Positions 17,640-25,581 of a DNA stretch of 64,000 nt are shown one piece after another. The notes under the pieces are model-generated. The model searched no databases and was not told the DNA's origin. It was given only the letters and a program-made list of their open reading frames with translations. The number at the start of each line of letters is the position of its first letter. Position 1 is the first letter of the stretch. The position numbers and the translations under genes were made by a program. Source of the DNA: Flavobacterium sp. (GTDB taxonomy: Bacteria; Bacteroidota; Bacteroidia; Flavobacteriales; Flavobacteriaceae); contig JASLID010000010.1 in assembly GCA_030153045.1 (NCBI GenBank), positions 23,521 to 87,520 on the forward strand, given 5' to 3'.

Positions 17640-20453
17640 TTATTCTATAACAATACGTTTAACAGTCTTTTTATCACCATCGATAATAGACACTAAGTAA
17701 ACTCCTGATTGAATATTATTCAAAGTTACTTCCTGATTGAAAGCACCATTATTTGAATATGATTTTTCAAAAACTTGCCTTCCTCTTAAATCGTGTACAT
17801 TAATTTTAATGTTACTGTCTGTATTTGAAGTAAACTTAACTGTAAAGTTTCCATTATTAGGATTTGGGTACAATGAGAAGTTCTCAAATTCAAAATCAGA
17901 CACACCTAAACTTGTTTGTCTAGCGAAAGTATACTTACCTGTAATACCAGTAGTAAAAGTGGCACTAAAAGTAACATCAGAACCAAATGCACCAATTGTT
18001 AATGGGCGTATTTCTTTAGCAGCTCCATCTCTTTTAACAACATAAAGCTGGCTTCTATTAACACCTGTAAAAGTCTCCCAAGCAGTAATTTCAGCAGCAG
18101 TAAAATAGAACTTTATAGTTGTATTACCATTACTTACACTAGTAGCTGGTGTAATTGTAAACTCTTTAGCAACTGCATAATCAGCGACATTGACAGATGA
18201 ACCGTACTGAGCCGCCCCTGCACCAACAGACGCTTGGCTACGAGTAACCGCTACTGTTGTACAACCATAATCACTTGCACTGTTAACTGTTATATCAGTC
18301 ATAATTCTTTTTACTGATGAATCATAGAAAGAACCTGATCCTGCATTTTTCAAAGAATTGTTTGCGCTTGTCGCAGTATTTATAGCTGTTTGTACTGGCA
18401 AAGTAACATTAGCTGTTAAAAGAACTGTATCTAATAATAATAATCCAGATCCACCAGTAGTTCTGTTTTTATGTCTAAAAACAACATAACCTGTTTGTCC
18501 CGCTAAAGCAAGCATATTATGGTTATTTAACACTGAAGCTCCACTACCAATTACTGAAGCAGCTTGTAATACTGTTCCAGAAGTAATATTAGCCACTGTT
18601 GAAACATTCGTTGTAAAATACACTAAGTAATCACCTGCTTGTGCTCCATAACCAGCTATAATATAGCTTAAGTTTGCTGCACTTGCACCTGCAGGAATCG
18701 TAATTTGTGGGCTAATCATATAATTCTGAGGTGAAGCATTACCTGTTCCTCCAAGATATGTCAAGTTTTTTTCAGAAAAGGCACATTTCCCTACTATTGT
18801 ATTAGGTGCTGTTCCTATCCCAGCAGCGCCATTAACTATTCCCCATTCGTTACCATCACCGTCGTCATCAATAATAGTCCAATCTGGAGCATCTTCAAAA
18901 TCTTCAGATATAAGAGTATTTGTTACTATTGGAGTTGCTACAACATCATCATTCAAAATAGTCATTTTCAATTTATTCCCTTCTGGGTTAGCAAAAGCAT
19001 CTCCTCCGTTTGCGTTAACGGTAAAGTTTATTACTAAATCCTCGTTAGGCTCAACATAAACATCATTTAAAACTCTAATCACAAGATTTTTATCTGTAGT
19101 AGCTCCTGAGTTAAAAGTTACTGAAGGAGTCATTATTGTAAAGTCATTTGCATTAGCTACAGATGTTCCATCAATCGCAAAAGTAACCACTGCATTAGCG
19201 GTAGGCGCTTTATTAATATTTAATGGAATTGTATATTCAGTATAGCTACAACCATTTCCTTCGGTAACATCAGCATTAATTAATCTAACATCACAACCTT
19301 GACGTTTAAATTGAATTGATGACTGTAACGCGCTACATACTGTAGAAACCAACAAATCATCTCTTCTAGGAGAATTCATTATAACCGCTAACATTCTGTC
19401 TTTTTGATCTTGTGTAAAAAGACTCATACAAGCATCATCTGTATAATCCATATAATTTTCAATCATATCATTTCCAGCAATTGCGGCACAAGAATTTGTA
19501 CCTACAGGACAACCAAAATTTGCTGCTGCTGCTGCTGGTGTATCTGCACAAAAATCTTCATTTGTATATACATTACCCCCTGAAGCAGGACAACCATCAT
19601 CACCCCATATATGCTTCAATCCAAACATATGTCCAATTTCGTGAGTAGAAGTTCTCCCTTTATCGTAAGCAGTTCCTCCATAAGTTCCTCCAGGATAAAT
19701 TAATCTAGATCCAAAAGTGTCGTAACTGGCAATAAAACCATCTGTAGATGCTTCACCAGCGATGCAATCTTCTGTTGGCATACCTGCTAAACCTGAACCA
19801 GTTGGAAATTGAGCATAACCCAAAACTCCATCTAAATCCCCCGTAAATCTAGCGGTCCACATATTAAAGTATTTTGTAGGATCCCAAATTGTATTAGGCT
19901 TCATATTCCCTTCCACTCCTGCTTCATCAAAAGCAGCAATACCAAGATTCCTTCTATCGATACCATTAGTTGGATTGCCGTTAGGATCTACTTGCGCCAT
20001 ACAAAACTCTATAGTAGTATCGACCCCAGCACCAAAACCTGGTGATCCTGCCAATTTTCTAAAGTCATTATTAAGCACTTGGATTTGAGATAAAACTTGT
20101 GCGTTTGCTATGTTCTCACCTGAACCCACTGCATCTCCATCGTGGATAACATGCACTACAACTGGTATTCTGATTACTGAAGGCAATCTACCGCTTTGAC
20201 GGTTTTTCTTAATTTGCTCAATTTTAGGAGCTAACCATCTTTCAAATTCCTCATCAGTAGCAGCTTGTCCTTTTATTTGTTTAGCTTTTAAGTGCTCGTG
20301 AGTAGCACATCTAACAATTTGGTTTGGAGCTGCTGCTCTTGATTTTTCAATTTCATTTTTAAATGTTTTCTCTTCTATCGCGCCTGCTTTCTTTAACTGA
20401 GCATAAGATGCTGATAAATTTAAAAACAAAAATAAAAGTAATAGTTTTTTCAT
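17640..20453 (-). CDS. Secreted M43 (pappalysin/cytophagalysin) metalloprotease with T9SS sorting domain
   Basis: A 937-residue secreted zinc protease from ATG 20453; the longer frame from 20507 would bury the signal peptide MKKLLLLFLFLNLSASYAQ. The propeptide is followed by the M43 catalytic domain (about 90-380), with the extended metzincin zinc motif HEIGHMFGLKH at residues 271-281 and the downstream Met-turn region NYMDYTDDACMSLFTQDQ. A Calx-beta-like domain follows (VTFAIDGTSVANANDFT ... VYVEPNEDLVINFTV), then a choice-of-anchor J-like domain (ISEDFEDAPDWTIIDDDGDG). The last 75 residues are a type A sorting domain (SLYPNPNNGNFTVKF ... KKTVKRIVIE). It likely degrades extracellular protein; the target is unknown. 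Confidence 0.92.
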   Translation of the reverse strand: MKKLLLLFLFLNLSASYAQLKKAGAIEEKTFKNEIEKSRAAAPNQIVRCATHEHLKAKQIKGQAATDEEFERWLAPKIEQIKKNRQSGRLPSVIRIPVVVHVIHDGDAVGSGENIANAQVLSQIQVLNNDFRKLAGSPGFGAGVDTTIEFCMAQVDPNGNPTNGIDRRNLGIAAFDEAGVEGNMKPNTIWDPTKYFNMWTARFTGDLDGVLGYAQFPTGSGLAGMPTEDCIAGEASTDGFIASYDTFGSRLIYPGGTYGGTAYDKGRTSTHEIGHMFGLKHIWGDDGCPASGGNVYTNEDFCADTPAAAAANFGCPVGTNSCAAIAGNDMIENYMDYTDDACMSLFTQDQKDRMLAVIMNSPRRDDLLVSTVCSALQSSIQFKRQGCDVRLINADVTEGNGCSYTEYTIPLNINKAPTANAVVTFAIDGTSVANANDFTIMTPSVTFNSGATTDKNLVIRVLNDVYVEPNEDLVINFTVNANGGDAFANPEGNKLKMTILNDDVVATPIVTNTLISEDFEDAPDWTIIDDDGDGNEWGIVNGAAGIGTAPNTIVGKCAFSEKNLTYLGGTGNASPQNYMISPQITIPAGASAANLSYIIAGYGAQAGDYLVYFTTNVSTVANITSGTVLQAASVIGSGASVLNNHNMLALAGQTGYVVFRHKNRTTGGSGLLLLDTVLLTANVTLPVQTAINTATSANNSLKNAGSGSFYDSSVKRIMTDITVNSASDYGCTTVAVTRSQASVGAGAAQYGSSVNVADYAVAKEFTITPATSVSNGNTTIKFYFTAAEITAWETFTGVNRSQLYVVKRDGAAKEIRPLTIGAFGSDVTFSATFTTGITGKYTFARQTSLGVSDFEFENFSLYPNPNNGNFTVKFTSNTDSNIKINVHDLRGRQVFEKSYSNNGAFNQEVTLNNIQSGVYLVSIIDGDKKTVKRIVIE

Positions 20454-20577
20454 TTTATAATTTATTTCTTGGTTTAACGAACGAAAGTAATTATTTTTTA
20501 ACATCAAAACAATTTTTTGTGAATTTTAACATCTTTATTATTGAAGAATTCTCAAAGAAGAATTAATTAAAATAGTA

Positions 20578-20585
20578 TAAATTTG
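20578..20585 (+). promoter_or_regulatory. -7 box (TATAAATTTG context) of ribF
   Basis: Exact TAAATTTG match. It overlaps the in-frame TTG at 20583, so that TTG cannot be the start if this promoter is used; GTG 20607 fits. Confidence 0.55.
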
Positions 20586-20606
20586 CGTTTTAAAACAAGT
20601 TTCTTT

Positions 20607-21533
20607 GTGAAAGTATTCAATTCAATTTTAGATTTTTCCTGCAAAAGAAAAACTGTGGTAACACTAGGCACTTTTGATGGTGTTCATTTAGGTCATCAAA
20701 AAATCATTAATCGCATTTTAAACAGTTCAAAAAACGAAGACCTTGAAAGCGTTGTCTTAACTTTTGCACAACACCCCAGAACCGTTATTCAATCAGAAAG
20801 CAACATAAAATTACTGAACACAAACGACGAGAAGGTTAAACTTCTTGAAAAAAGCGGAATCGATAATTTGGTGTTTTTAGATTTTAACTCGAAGTTTTCG
20901 GAATTATCTGGTGAGGAATTTGTAAAATCCATTTTAGTCGACACCTTACACATTCAGAAAATAATTATTGGCTATGACCATCGTTTTGGAAAAAATCGCT
21001 CTTCTGACATTCATGATTTAATTTATTTTGGAAAAAAATACCATTTCGATGTCGAACAAATTTCAGCAGAAGAAATAAACGAAATCACGGTTAGTTCTAC
21101 CAAAACAAGAAATGCAATACTTAATGGCGACATCAAACTCGCCAATCAATATTTAGGGTACACTTATTTTTTTTCTGGAAAAGTAGTCAAAGGAAAACAA
21201 CTTGGAAGAACCATTGGTTTTCCAACAGCAAATATTGAAATTGAAAATCCTCAGAAAATTATTCCAAAAAACGGCGTCTATATAGTTGAAGGGACTTGGA
21301 ATAATATCACCCACAAAGGGATGATGAATATTGGCACCAGACCTACTATTGACGGAAAAAATTTATCTATAGAAGTTCATTTTTTAGACGTAAATGAAGA
21401 TTTATACGACTTAAACATTACGATATCTGTATTTGATTTTATTAGAGAGGAAATAAAATTTAATTCCTTTGAAGATTTAAAACAGCAACTTCACGAAGAC
21501 AAAACCACCGCCACTGCTTATTTTTTAAGATAG
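20607..21533 (+). CDS. ribF: Bifunctional riboflavin kinase / FAD synthetase
   Basis: A 308-residue enzyme making FMN from riboflavin and then FAD from FMN, both with ATP. The N-terminal nucleotidyltransferase domain has TLGTFDGVHLGHQKI (residues about 20-34, GxFDGxHxGH) and the later SSTKTRNAILNGDI. The C-terminal flavokinase domain shows GRTIGFPTANIE (the PTAN motif) and GMMNIGTRPTIDG. Start choice: GTG 20607 gives VKVFNSILDF, the usual family start. The upstream TTG at 20583 lies within the -7 box. It is divergent from the protease gene. No FMN riboswitch is visible. Confidence 0.92.
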   Translation: MKVFNSILDFSCKRKTVVTLGTFDGVHLGHQKIINRILNSSKNEDLESVVLTFAQHPRTVIQSESNIKLLNTNDEKVKLLEKSGIDNLVFLDFNSKFSELSGEEFVKSILVDTLHIQKIIIGYDHRFGKNRSSDIHDLIYFGKKYHFDVEQISAEEINEITVSSTKTRNAILNGDIKLANQYLGYTYFFSGKVVKGKQLGRTIGFPTANIEIENPQKIIPKNGVYIVEGTWNNITHKGMMNIGTRPTIDGKNLSIEVHFLDVNEDLYDLNITISVFDFIREEIKFNSFEDLKQQLHEDKTTATAYFLR

Positions 21534-21591
21534 TTTATTAATTATCAGTATAATATTTGTTAAATCATTATAAAATAAATAATTATTTTAT

Positions 21592-21599
21592 TAAATTTG
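21592..21599 (+). promoter_or_regulatory. -7 box (TAAATTTG) of the 21655 gene
   Basis: Exact TAnnTTTG match about 55 nt upstream of the ATG. Confidence 0.5.
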
Positions 21600-21654
21600 A
21601 CTTACCTACTTGCTTGGCAAACTTCAATTCATTGTCTAATTAAAATTATAAGTT

Positions 21655-22098
21655 ATGAATATTTCTAAGGAACTCAATAATGGAATTTTAATTTTTGTAA
21701 GTATCGGAATCTACTTCCTTACAATGGAATTGTTGGGATTATCAGATATTTTTATTCTGAGATTGCTTAATATTTTTATTGTGGTCTATTTTTTAAATAA
21801 GACCATAAAATCAAACTATAAGGAAGGAAAAACCGAATATCTAGAAAATTTAATTTCCGGCACACTAACCTCACTTATTGGAGTAGCGCTCAGCGTTGCA
21901 GCCTTGTTAGCCTATATTTCAATGAAAGGTGGAGACGCTTATTTAGCAAAACTTTCGGAAAACTTTTTATTCGGTGGTGGCGAGCCATCCATGTATCAAT
22001 ACTGCATAGGATTATTATTTGAAGGTACTGCTTCATCTATAATTATCACCTTTACCTTGATGCAATATTGGAAAGACACACGTGTAAAAAACTTTTAA
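21655..22098 (+). CDS. Hypothetical four-helix membrane protein (147 aa)
   Basis: Inner-membrane protein of unknown function. Four hydrophobic segments can be read at about residues 10-27, 30-48, 68-92 and 118-137. A basic loop (NKTIKSNYKEGKTEYLENLISGTLTS) lies between helices 2 and 3. The pattern resembles the DUF4199/DUF4293-type small membrane proteins found widely in Flavobacteria, but I see no decisive motif. It has its own -7 box and is closed by a terminator at 22118-22158. Confidence 0.7.
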   Translation: MNISKELNNGILIFVSIGIYFLTMELLGLSDIFILRLLNIFIVVYFLNKTIKSNYKEGKTEYLENLISGTLTSLIGVALSVAALLAYISMKGGDAYLAKLSENFLFGGGEPSMYQYCIGLLFEGTASSIIITFTLMQYWKDTRVKNF

Positions 22099-22117
22099 AA
22101 AAGCAACTTATCATATA

Positions 22118-22158
22118 AATGTTCTTAGTAGAAAACCTTCTATTAAGAACATTTTTTA
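22118..22158 (+). terminator. Terminator after the 21655 gene
   Basis: AAATGTTCTTA-TAGAA accTTCTA-TAAGAACATTTTTT, a long stem with a T-run. Confidence 0.82.
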
Positions 22159-22199
22159 GTTAAAAGACACTTCGTTACTAAAATTTGAATCGAAATCCT

Positions 22200-22207
22200 T
22201 ATTTTTG
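22200..22207 (+). promoter_or_regulatory. -7 box (TATTTTTG) of bioB
   Basis: Exact TAnnTTTG match 21 nt upstream of the bioB ATG. Confidence 0.55.
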
Positions 22208-22228
22208 ATGCCATATTAAGATACAACT

Positions 22229-23311
22229 ATGAGTATTACGAGAAACAACTGGACAAAAGAAGAGATTATAGCCATATACAACAAGCCTATAATGGACTTG
22301 TTATTTGAAGCAGCAACAATTCACAGGGTAAATCACGACCCTAATGTAGTACAAGTATCCACTTTACTTTCTATAAAAACAGGTGGGTGTCCTGAAGACT
22401 GTGGCTATTGCCCACAAGCAGCAAGATACCACACTGACATTGAAGGCAACGATTTAATGAGCGTACAACAAGTAAAAGCCCAAGCTTTAAGAGCAAAATC
22501 ATCAGGATCTTCAAGAGTTTGTATGGGTGCGGCTTGGCGAAATGTTAAAGACGGACCAGAATTTGATCAAGTTTTAGAAATGGTAAGAACCATTAACAAA
22601 CTAGATATGGAAGTTTGTTGCACATTAGGCATGATTACCGAAAACCAAGCTCATCGTTTAGCAGAAGCAGGCCTGTATGCTTACAATCATAACTTAGACA
22701 CTTCGGAAGAATATTATAAAGAAGTCATTTCAACACGTGGTTTTGAAGATAGATTACAAACCATAGATAATGTTCGTAAAACAAATGTTACTGTTTGTAG
22801 TGGCGGAATTATAGGTATGGGCGAAAGTGTTGAAGACAGAGCCGGAATGCTCGTTGCTCTTTCTACTTTGAGTCCACAACCCGAATCAGTGCCAATCAAT
22901 GCATTAGTTGCTGTTGAAGGAACTCCGATGGAAGAAGAAAAACCAGTTGAAATATGGGAAATGATTAGAATGGTTGCCACAACCAGAATTGTCATGCCCG
23001 AAACACAAGTTCGTCTTTCAGCAGGAAGGATGAACATGAACAGAGAAGGTCAGGCTATGTGCTTTTTCGCTGGTGCAAATTCAATTTTTGCTGGCGACAA
23101 ATTACTTACAACACCTAATCCTGATGTAAATGAAGACATGAAAATGTTTGAAATGCTAGGATTACAACCTCAAAAACCATTTACAAAAGTTTCGCAACCA
23201 ACAACAGTTGAAGCTAAGGATTCTCAATACCAATCTTTAGGAGAAAAACCAAAATGGTCAAGACCGGGACACACCATCGAAAGAAATCTTGAATCTTCAG
23301 GAAAGAAATAA
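22229..23311 (+). CDS. bioB: Biotin synthase
   Basis: A 360-residue radical SAM enzyme inserting sulfur into dethiobiotin. The SAM cluster motif is CPEDCGYCPQAARYHT (CxxxCxxC). The family blocks MGAAWRNVKDGPEFDQVLEMVR, LGMITENQAHRLAEAGLYAYNHNLDTS and GGIIGMGE are present. The conserved Arg in VRLSAGRMNM and Cys residues for the auxiliary [2Fe-2S] cluster are also in place. The C-terminal tail (KWSRPGHTIERNLESSGKK) is a normal extension. It stands alone here, 32 kb from the other biotin genes (bioF, bioD, bioA). Confidence 0.97.
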   Translation: MSITRNNWTKEEIIAIYNKPIMDLLFEAATIHRVNHDPNVVQVSTLLSIKTGGCPEDCGYCPQAARYHTDIEGNDLMSVQQVKAQALRAKSSGSSRVCMGAAWRNVKDGPEFDQVLEMVRTINKLDMEVCCTLGMITENQAHRLAEAGLYAYNHNLDTSEEYYKEVISTRGFEDRLQTIDNVRKTNVTVCSGGIIGMGESVEDRAGMLVALSTLSPQPESVPINALVAVEGTPMEEEKPVEIWEMIRMVATTRIVMPETQVRLSAGRMNMNREGQAMCFFAGANSIFAGDKLLTTPNPDVNEDMKMFEMLGLQPQKPFTKVSQPTTVEAKDSQYQSLGEKPKWSRPGHTIERNLESSGKK

Positions 23312-23330
23312 AATATTGAAGGAGTTATAT

Positions 23331-23370
23331 TAATAAAAAAATCCAGCTGTTTAGCTGGATTTTTTTATTA
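23331..23370. terminator. Bidirectional terminator between bioB and the 23374 gene
   Basis: Perfect palindromic stem with arms TAATAAAAAAATCCAGCT and their complement around a gttt loop. It serves both convergent genes. Confidence 0.88.
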
Positions 23371-23373
23371 ATA

Positions 23374-23592
23374 TTATTTAGAGTAGAAACCCTTGAGTTT
23401 ATTACTATATATGTATGCACCATACACTATTGCTATAATTAACAATATCATTATACCTCCATCAATAGGTAATCCTGGTGGTGGTGGTGGTGTTGGAGGT
23501 GGCGGACCGCCTCCTGGAGGTGCCGAATAAGAAGCAATGGAAACCAATGTGCTTATCAAGGCTAAATTAATATTTTTTGGAGCAATTTTCAT
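23374..23592 (-). CDS. Small proline-rich membrane protein with PGLPIDGG motif (72 aa)
   Basis: Very small envelope protein. A signal peptide (KNINLALISTLVSIASYSA) is followed by a mature part starting PPGGGPPPPTPPPPPGLPIDGG. It ends with a hydrophobic helix and a basic tail (IMILLIIAIVYGAYIYSNKLKGFYSK). The layout of short conserved motif, transmembrane helix and basic residues resembles C-terminal sorting tags such as PEP-CTERM-type signals, here making up almost a whole protein. Function is unknown. It has a -7 box at 23636-23643 and a shared terminator with bioB. Confidence 0.75.
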   Translation of the reverse strand: MKIAPKNINLALISTLVSIASYSAPPGGGPPPPTPPPPPGLPIDGGIMILLIIAIVYGAYIYSNKLKGFYSK

Positions 23593-23635
23593 AGGGCGTA
23601 AAAATATAAAAAAAATCTTTTTAACAAAACTTTTA

Positions 23636-23643
23636 CAAAACTA
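23636..23643 (-). promoter_or_regulatory. -7 box (TAGTTTTG) of the 23374-23592 gene
   Basis: Exact TAnnTTTG match on the minus strand, 43 nt upstream of the ATG. The stretch 23644-23874 is very AT-rich and I see no gene in it. Confidence 0.45.
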
Positions 23644-23874
23644 TTTTATAAAATTCTATAAATCAGCTTTCACTACAATATTAGTAGAAAAAATCGACAC
23701 AACAAATTTATTTTAAAAAAAAGACATAAAAGATGTTTATTTAAATTATTTCTTAACTTAAACAGACAAACTCTAAAATTTTAAACGATTAGACGATAAA
23801 ATAAAGTAGAAATTATCTAATTTAAAAACAACAAAACAGAATTCCAAAATCTTCCAAGCACTATAAAACTTGCA

Positions 23875-24054
23875 ATGAAAAATTCAACTAATGAAAAAGA
23901 TACCATACTGGAGATTTTTATAGCAAACTTAATTCACAACAGAAGTACTTTTGATGAATTATTTAGATTATCTCGATTTGGATATCTAACTATAGACATT
24001 ACTACCCAATTTTCTATTACACATAAAGATTATTCCAGATATCGAAAACAATAA
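23875..24054 (+). CDS. Possible small ORF, 59 aa, upstream of the STAS/GHKL gene
   Basis: An ATG-TAA frame of 59 codons (MKNSTNEKDTILEIFIANL ... DYSRYRKQ) that I could read by eye. It ends 42 nt before the next gene on the same strand. The composition (acidic and hydrophobic helix, then an aromatic and basic end) is protein-like, with no signal peptide. I do not recognise it, and chance ORFs of this length are common in such AT-rich DNA. If real, it would be the first gene of the accessory cassette, though the next gene has its own -7 box. Confidence 0.35.
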   Translation: MKNSTNEKDTILEIFIANLIHNRSTFDELFRLSRFGYLTIDITTQFSITHKDYSRYRKQ

Positions 24055-24071
24055 ACTAAAATAAAGTTTTA

Positions 24072-24079
24072 TATATTTG
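24072..24079 (+). promoter_or_regulatory. -7 box (TATATTTG) of the STAS/GHKL gene
   Basis: Exact TAnnTTTG match 17 nt upstream of the ATG at 24097. Confidence 0.5.
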
Positions 24080-24096
24080 ACTTGAAACAAATTTAA

Positions 24097-24994
24097 ATGA
24101 AAGAATTAAAACTTATTATTCCGAATACTAACGAAAGATTTTCTTGGATTAATTTTATAAGAAATGCTAAAAATCTCGACTACGCTCAAATAGATAAGGT
24201 TATATTGGATTTTAATAAATGTAGCTTCTTAAACACGGGAAGCCTTACTATGCTTGCGTGTTTAATAGAAGAAATTCATAAGCGAAAAAGCGTGATTTTT
24301 TCATATATTAATGGAACTAGAGATCTAAACACTCATTTGGATAATATTAGATTTAAAGAATATTGGAATGATGGATTTGACAGAGATGCGTACACAAATT
24401 CTAAAAATATTACAACCTTATGTTTATGGCATATATCTAGTAATATGATTGAGACCTATGGTCAGCAAGCCCAGCTATTTTATAAAAGACAATTTTTCCA
24501 ACATTTAGATTTACAGCCATTTTCTTCAACTTTAGTTGAAATATTTAATAATGTATTTAATCATTCGAAGTCCATAGTTGATGGTTATGTTCTTACGCAG
24601 TATTTTCCGAACATGCACAGAATGTCTTTTTTCAGTTTGTGATTTTGGAGAAGGAATACCAACTTCTATCAATAATTACAGAAAGAGCCAGAATAATGAA
24701 CCTTATTCTCCAGATAGTTATACAATTCAAAAATCATTAGAAGCAGGTGTCTCTTCCAAATCAATACCTCAAAATGCAGGCTTAGGATTAAGGAATGTTT
24801 TAGATTTTTCTGAGAATACTAATGGAGATATATCAATTTTCTCAAACAACGGGAGCTACATAAAGAAAAGCGGTGAAAATCCTATATTAAAAGAGTTAAG
24901 ATTTCCCTTTGAAGGCACACTAATTACGCTTGATATTGACACACGTTGTTTTGAAAATTTTGACGATGACGATAAAATTTATGATTTTAATTAG
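24097..24994 (+). pseudogene. STAS-like/GHKL ATPase protein, interrupted by a frameshift at a T6 run
   Basis: Two overlapping frames (24097-24642 and the frame running to 24994) together encode one protein of about 298 residues. Residues 1-100 look STAS-like (KVILDFNKCSFLNTGSLTMLACLIEE). Then comes a GHKL (HATPase_c) ATP-binding domain: N-box LVEIFNNVFNHSKS, G1 box CDFGEGIP (DxGxGI), G2 box NAGLGLRNVLDF. The frames join at the T6 run 24627-24632; reading five T instead of six gives MSFSVCDFGEGIP, continuous across the ATPase core. This may be a true mutation, a sequencing error in a homopolymer, or slippage. The pairing with the STAS-like gene at 25028 suggests a partner-switch-type module. 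Confidence 0.72.
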
Positions 24995-25015
24995 TTTTTA
25001 TGAATAATAATTATT

Positions 25016-25023
25016 TACTTTTG
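25016..25023 (+). promoter_or_regulatory. -7 box (TACTTTTG) just before the STAS-like gene
   Basis: Exact TAnnTTTG match ending 4 nt before the ATG at 25028. Transcription from it would start at about the A of the start codon, giving a leaderless mRNA. Confidence 0.45.
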
Positions 25024-25027
25024 CTTT

Positions 25028-25324
25028 ATGAGAACTTACACAGACGTTGATTTACAATCTATTACGGCAGATACATCAAGTAACTATGATGGAGATGTTT
25101 TATACAATTTCTTAATTAAGAATGCTGTTAGTGGTCAAGTTGTAATAAACATTCATGGAAGTTTTATTTTATCTACTTCTTTTTTAAATTCTTCTTTTGG
25201 AAGATATATAAATGATTATGGAATAGAATTATTTAAAAACAATATTAAAATTAAAACTAATGCCAATACTTTTAGCAAATTAAAGGATTATATAAGTATA
25301 TACTCACAATTATACGCTTGCTAA
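25028..25324 (+). CDS. STAS-like protein, DUF4325-type (98 aa)
   Basis: A small single-domain protein. The core GQVVINIHGSFILSTSFLNSSFGRYINDYG (about residues 39-68) follows the pattern of the STAS-like DUF4325 family: a beta strand, a Ser/Thr-Ser-Phe turn, and a helix starting with FG. DUF4325 genes often occur next to GHKL ATPase genes, as here. By analogy with anti-sigma and antagonist pairs, the ATPase could phosphorylate or bind this protein, probably at the Ser/Thr cluster STSFLNSS. That is inference. It follows the frameshifted ATPase gene by 33 nt and is closed by a perfect palindromic terminator. Confidence 0.68.
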   Translation: MRTYTDVDLQSITADTSSNYDGDVLYNFLIKNAVSGQVVINIHGSFILSTSFLNSSFGRYINDYGIELFKNNIKIKTNANTFSKLKDYISIYSQLYAC

Positions 25325-25336
25325 AGATTTGTTGTA

Positions 25337-25380
25337 GTAAAAAGAAAAGGCCATCATATATGATGGCCTTTTCTTTTTAC
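25337..25380. terminator. Perfect 44-nt palindrome, terminator of the STAS-like cassette
   Basis: Two 22-nt arms are exactly complementary with no spacer (core GGCCATCATATATGATGGCC) and have A- and T-runs at the ends. It can terminate in both directions. Confidence 0.82.
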
Positions 25381-25537
25381 AAGATAATTATATTTATTTT
25401 AATCATAATTCGCCCCCTCATTTGTCCCCTAAAAACAAGAAAGTCTTACAAACGCAATGTTTATAAGGCTTCTCGATCCGATAGCGCGGATTTGCAATCC
25501 GTGTCCATAAATAAACTATTTCTTAACTCATCCCAAT
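25381..25537. other. Gene-free stretch between the cassette and the tRNA, with a palindromic core
   Basis: No gene is visible. It contains a short palindrome CGGATT TGC AATCCG at 25487-25501, inside TCGATCCGATAGCGCGG..., which resembles dispersed intergenic repeats seen in other Bacteroidetes. It could be the scar of an integration next to the tRNA 3' end. I found no duplicate of the tRNA 3' end on the left side. Confidence 0.3.
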
Positions 25538-25570
25538 AAAAAAGCCTTTCAATTACTTGAAAGGCTTTAC
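25538..25570 (-). terminator. Terminator of the CAU tRNA gene
   Basis: On the minus strand, AAAGCCTTTCAAG taa TTGAAAGGCTTTTTT directly follows the tRNA gene. Confidence 0.75.
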
Positions 25571-25581
25571 TAAACTAATGT

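Noticed and set aside
24578..24994. Independent gene starting at 24578
   Set aside because: Its first 17 residues are out-of-frame translation of the ATPase N-box region; the rest is the continuation of the ATPase after a one-base shift.
25318..25539. Open frame after the STAS-like gene
   Set aside because: It begins in the stop region of the STAS-like gene and reads through the palindromic terminator and the repeat-like stretch.
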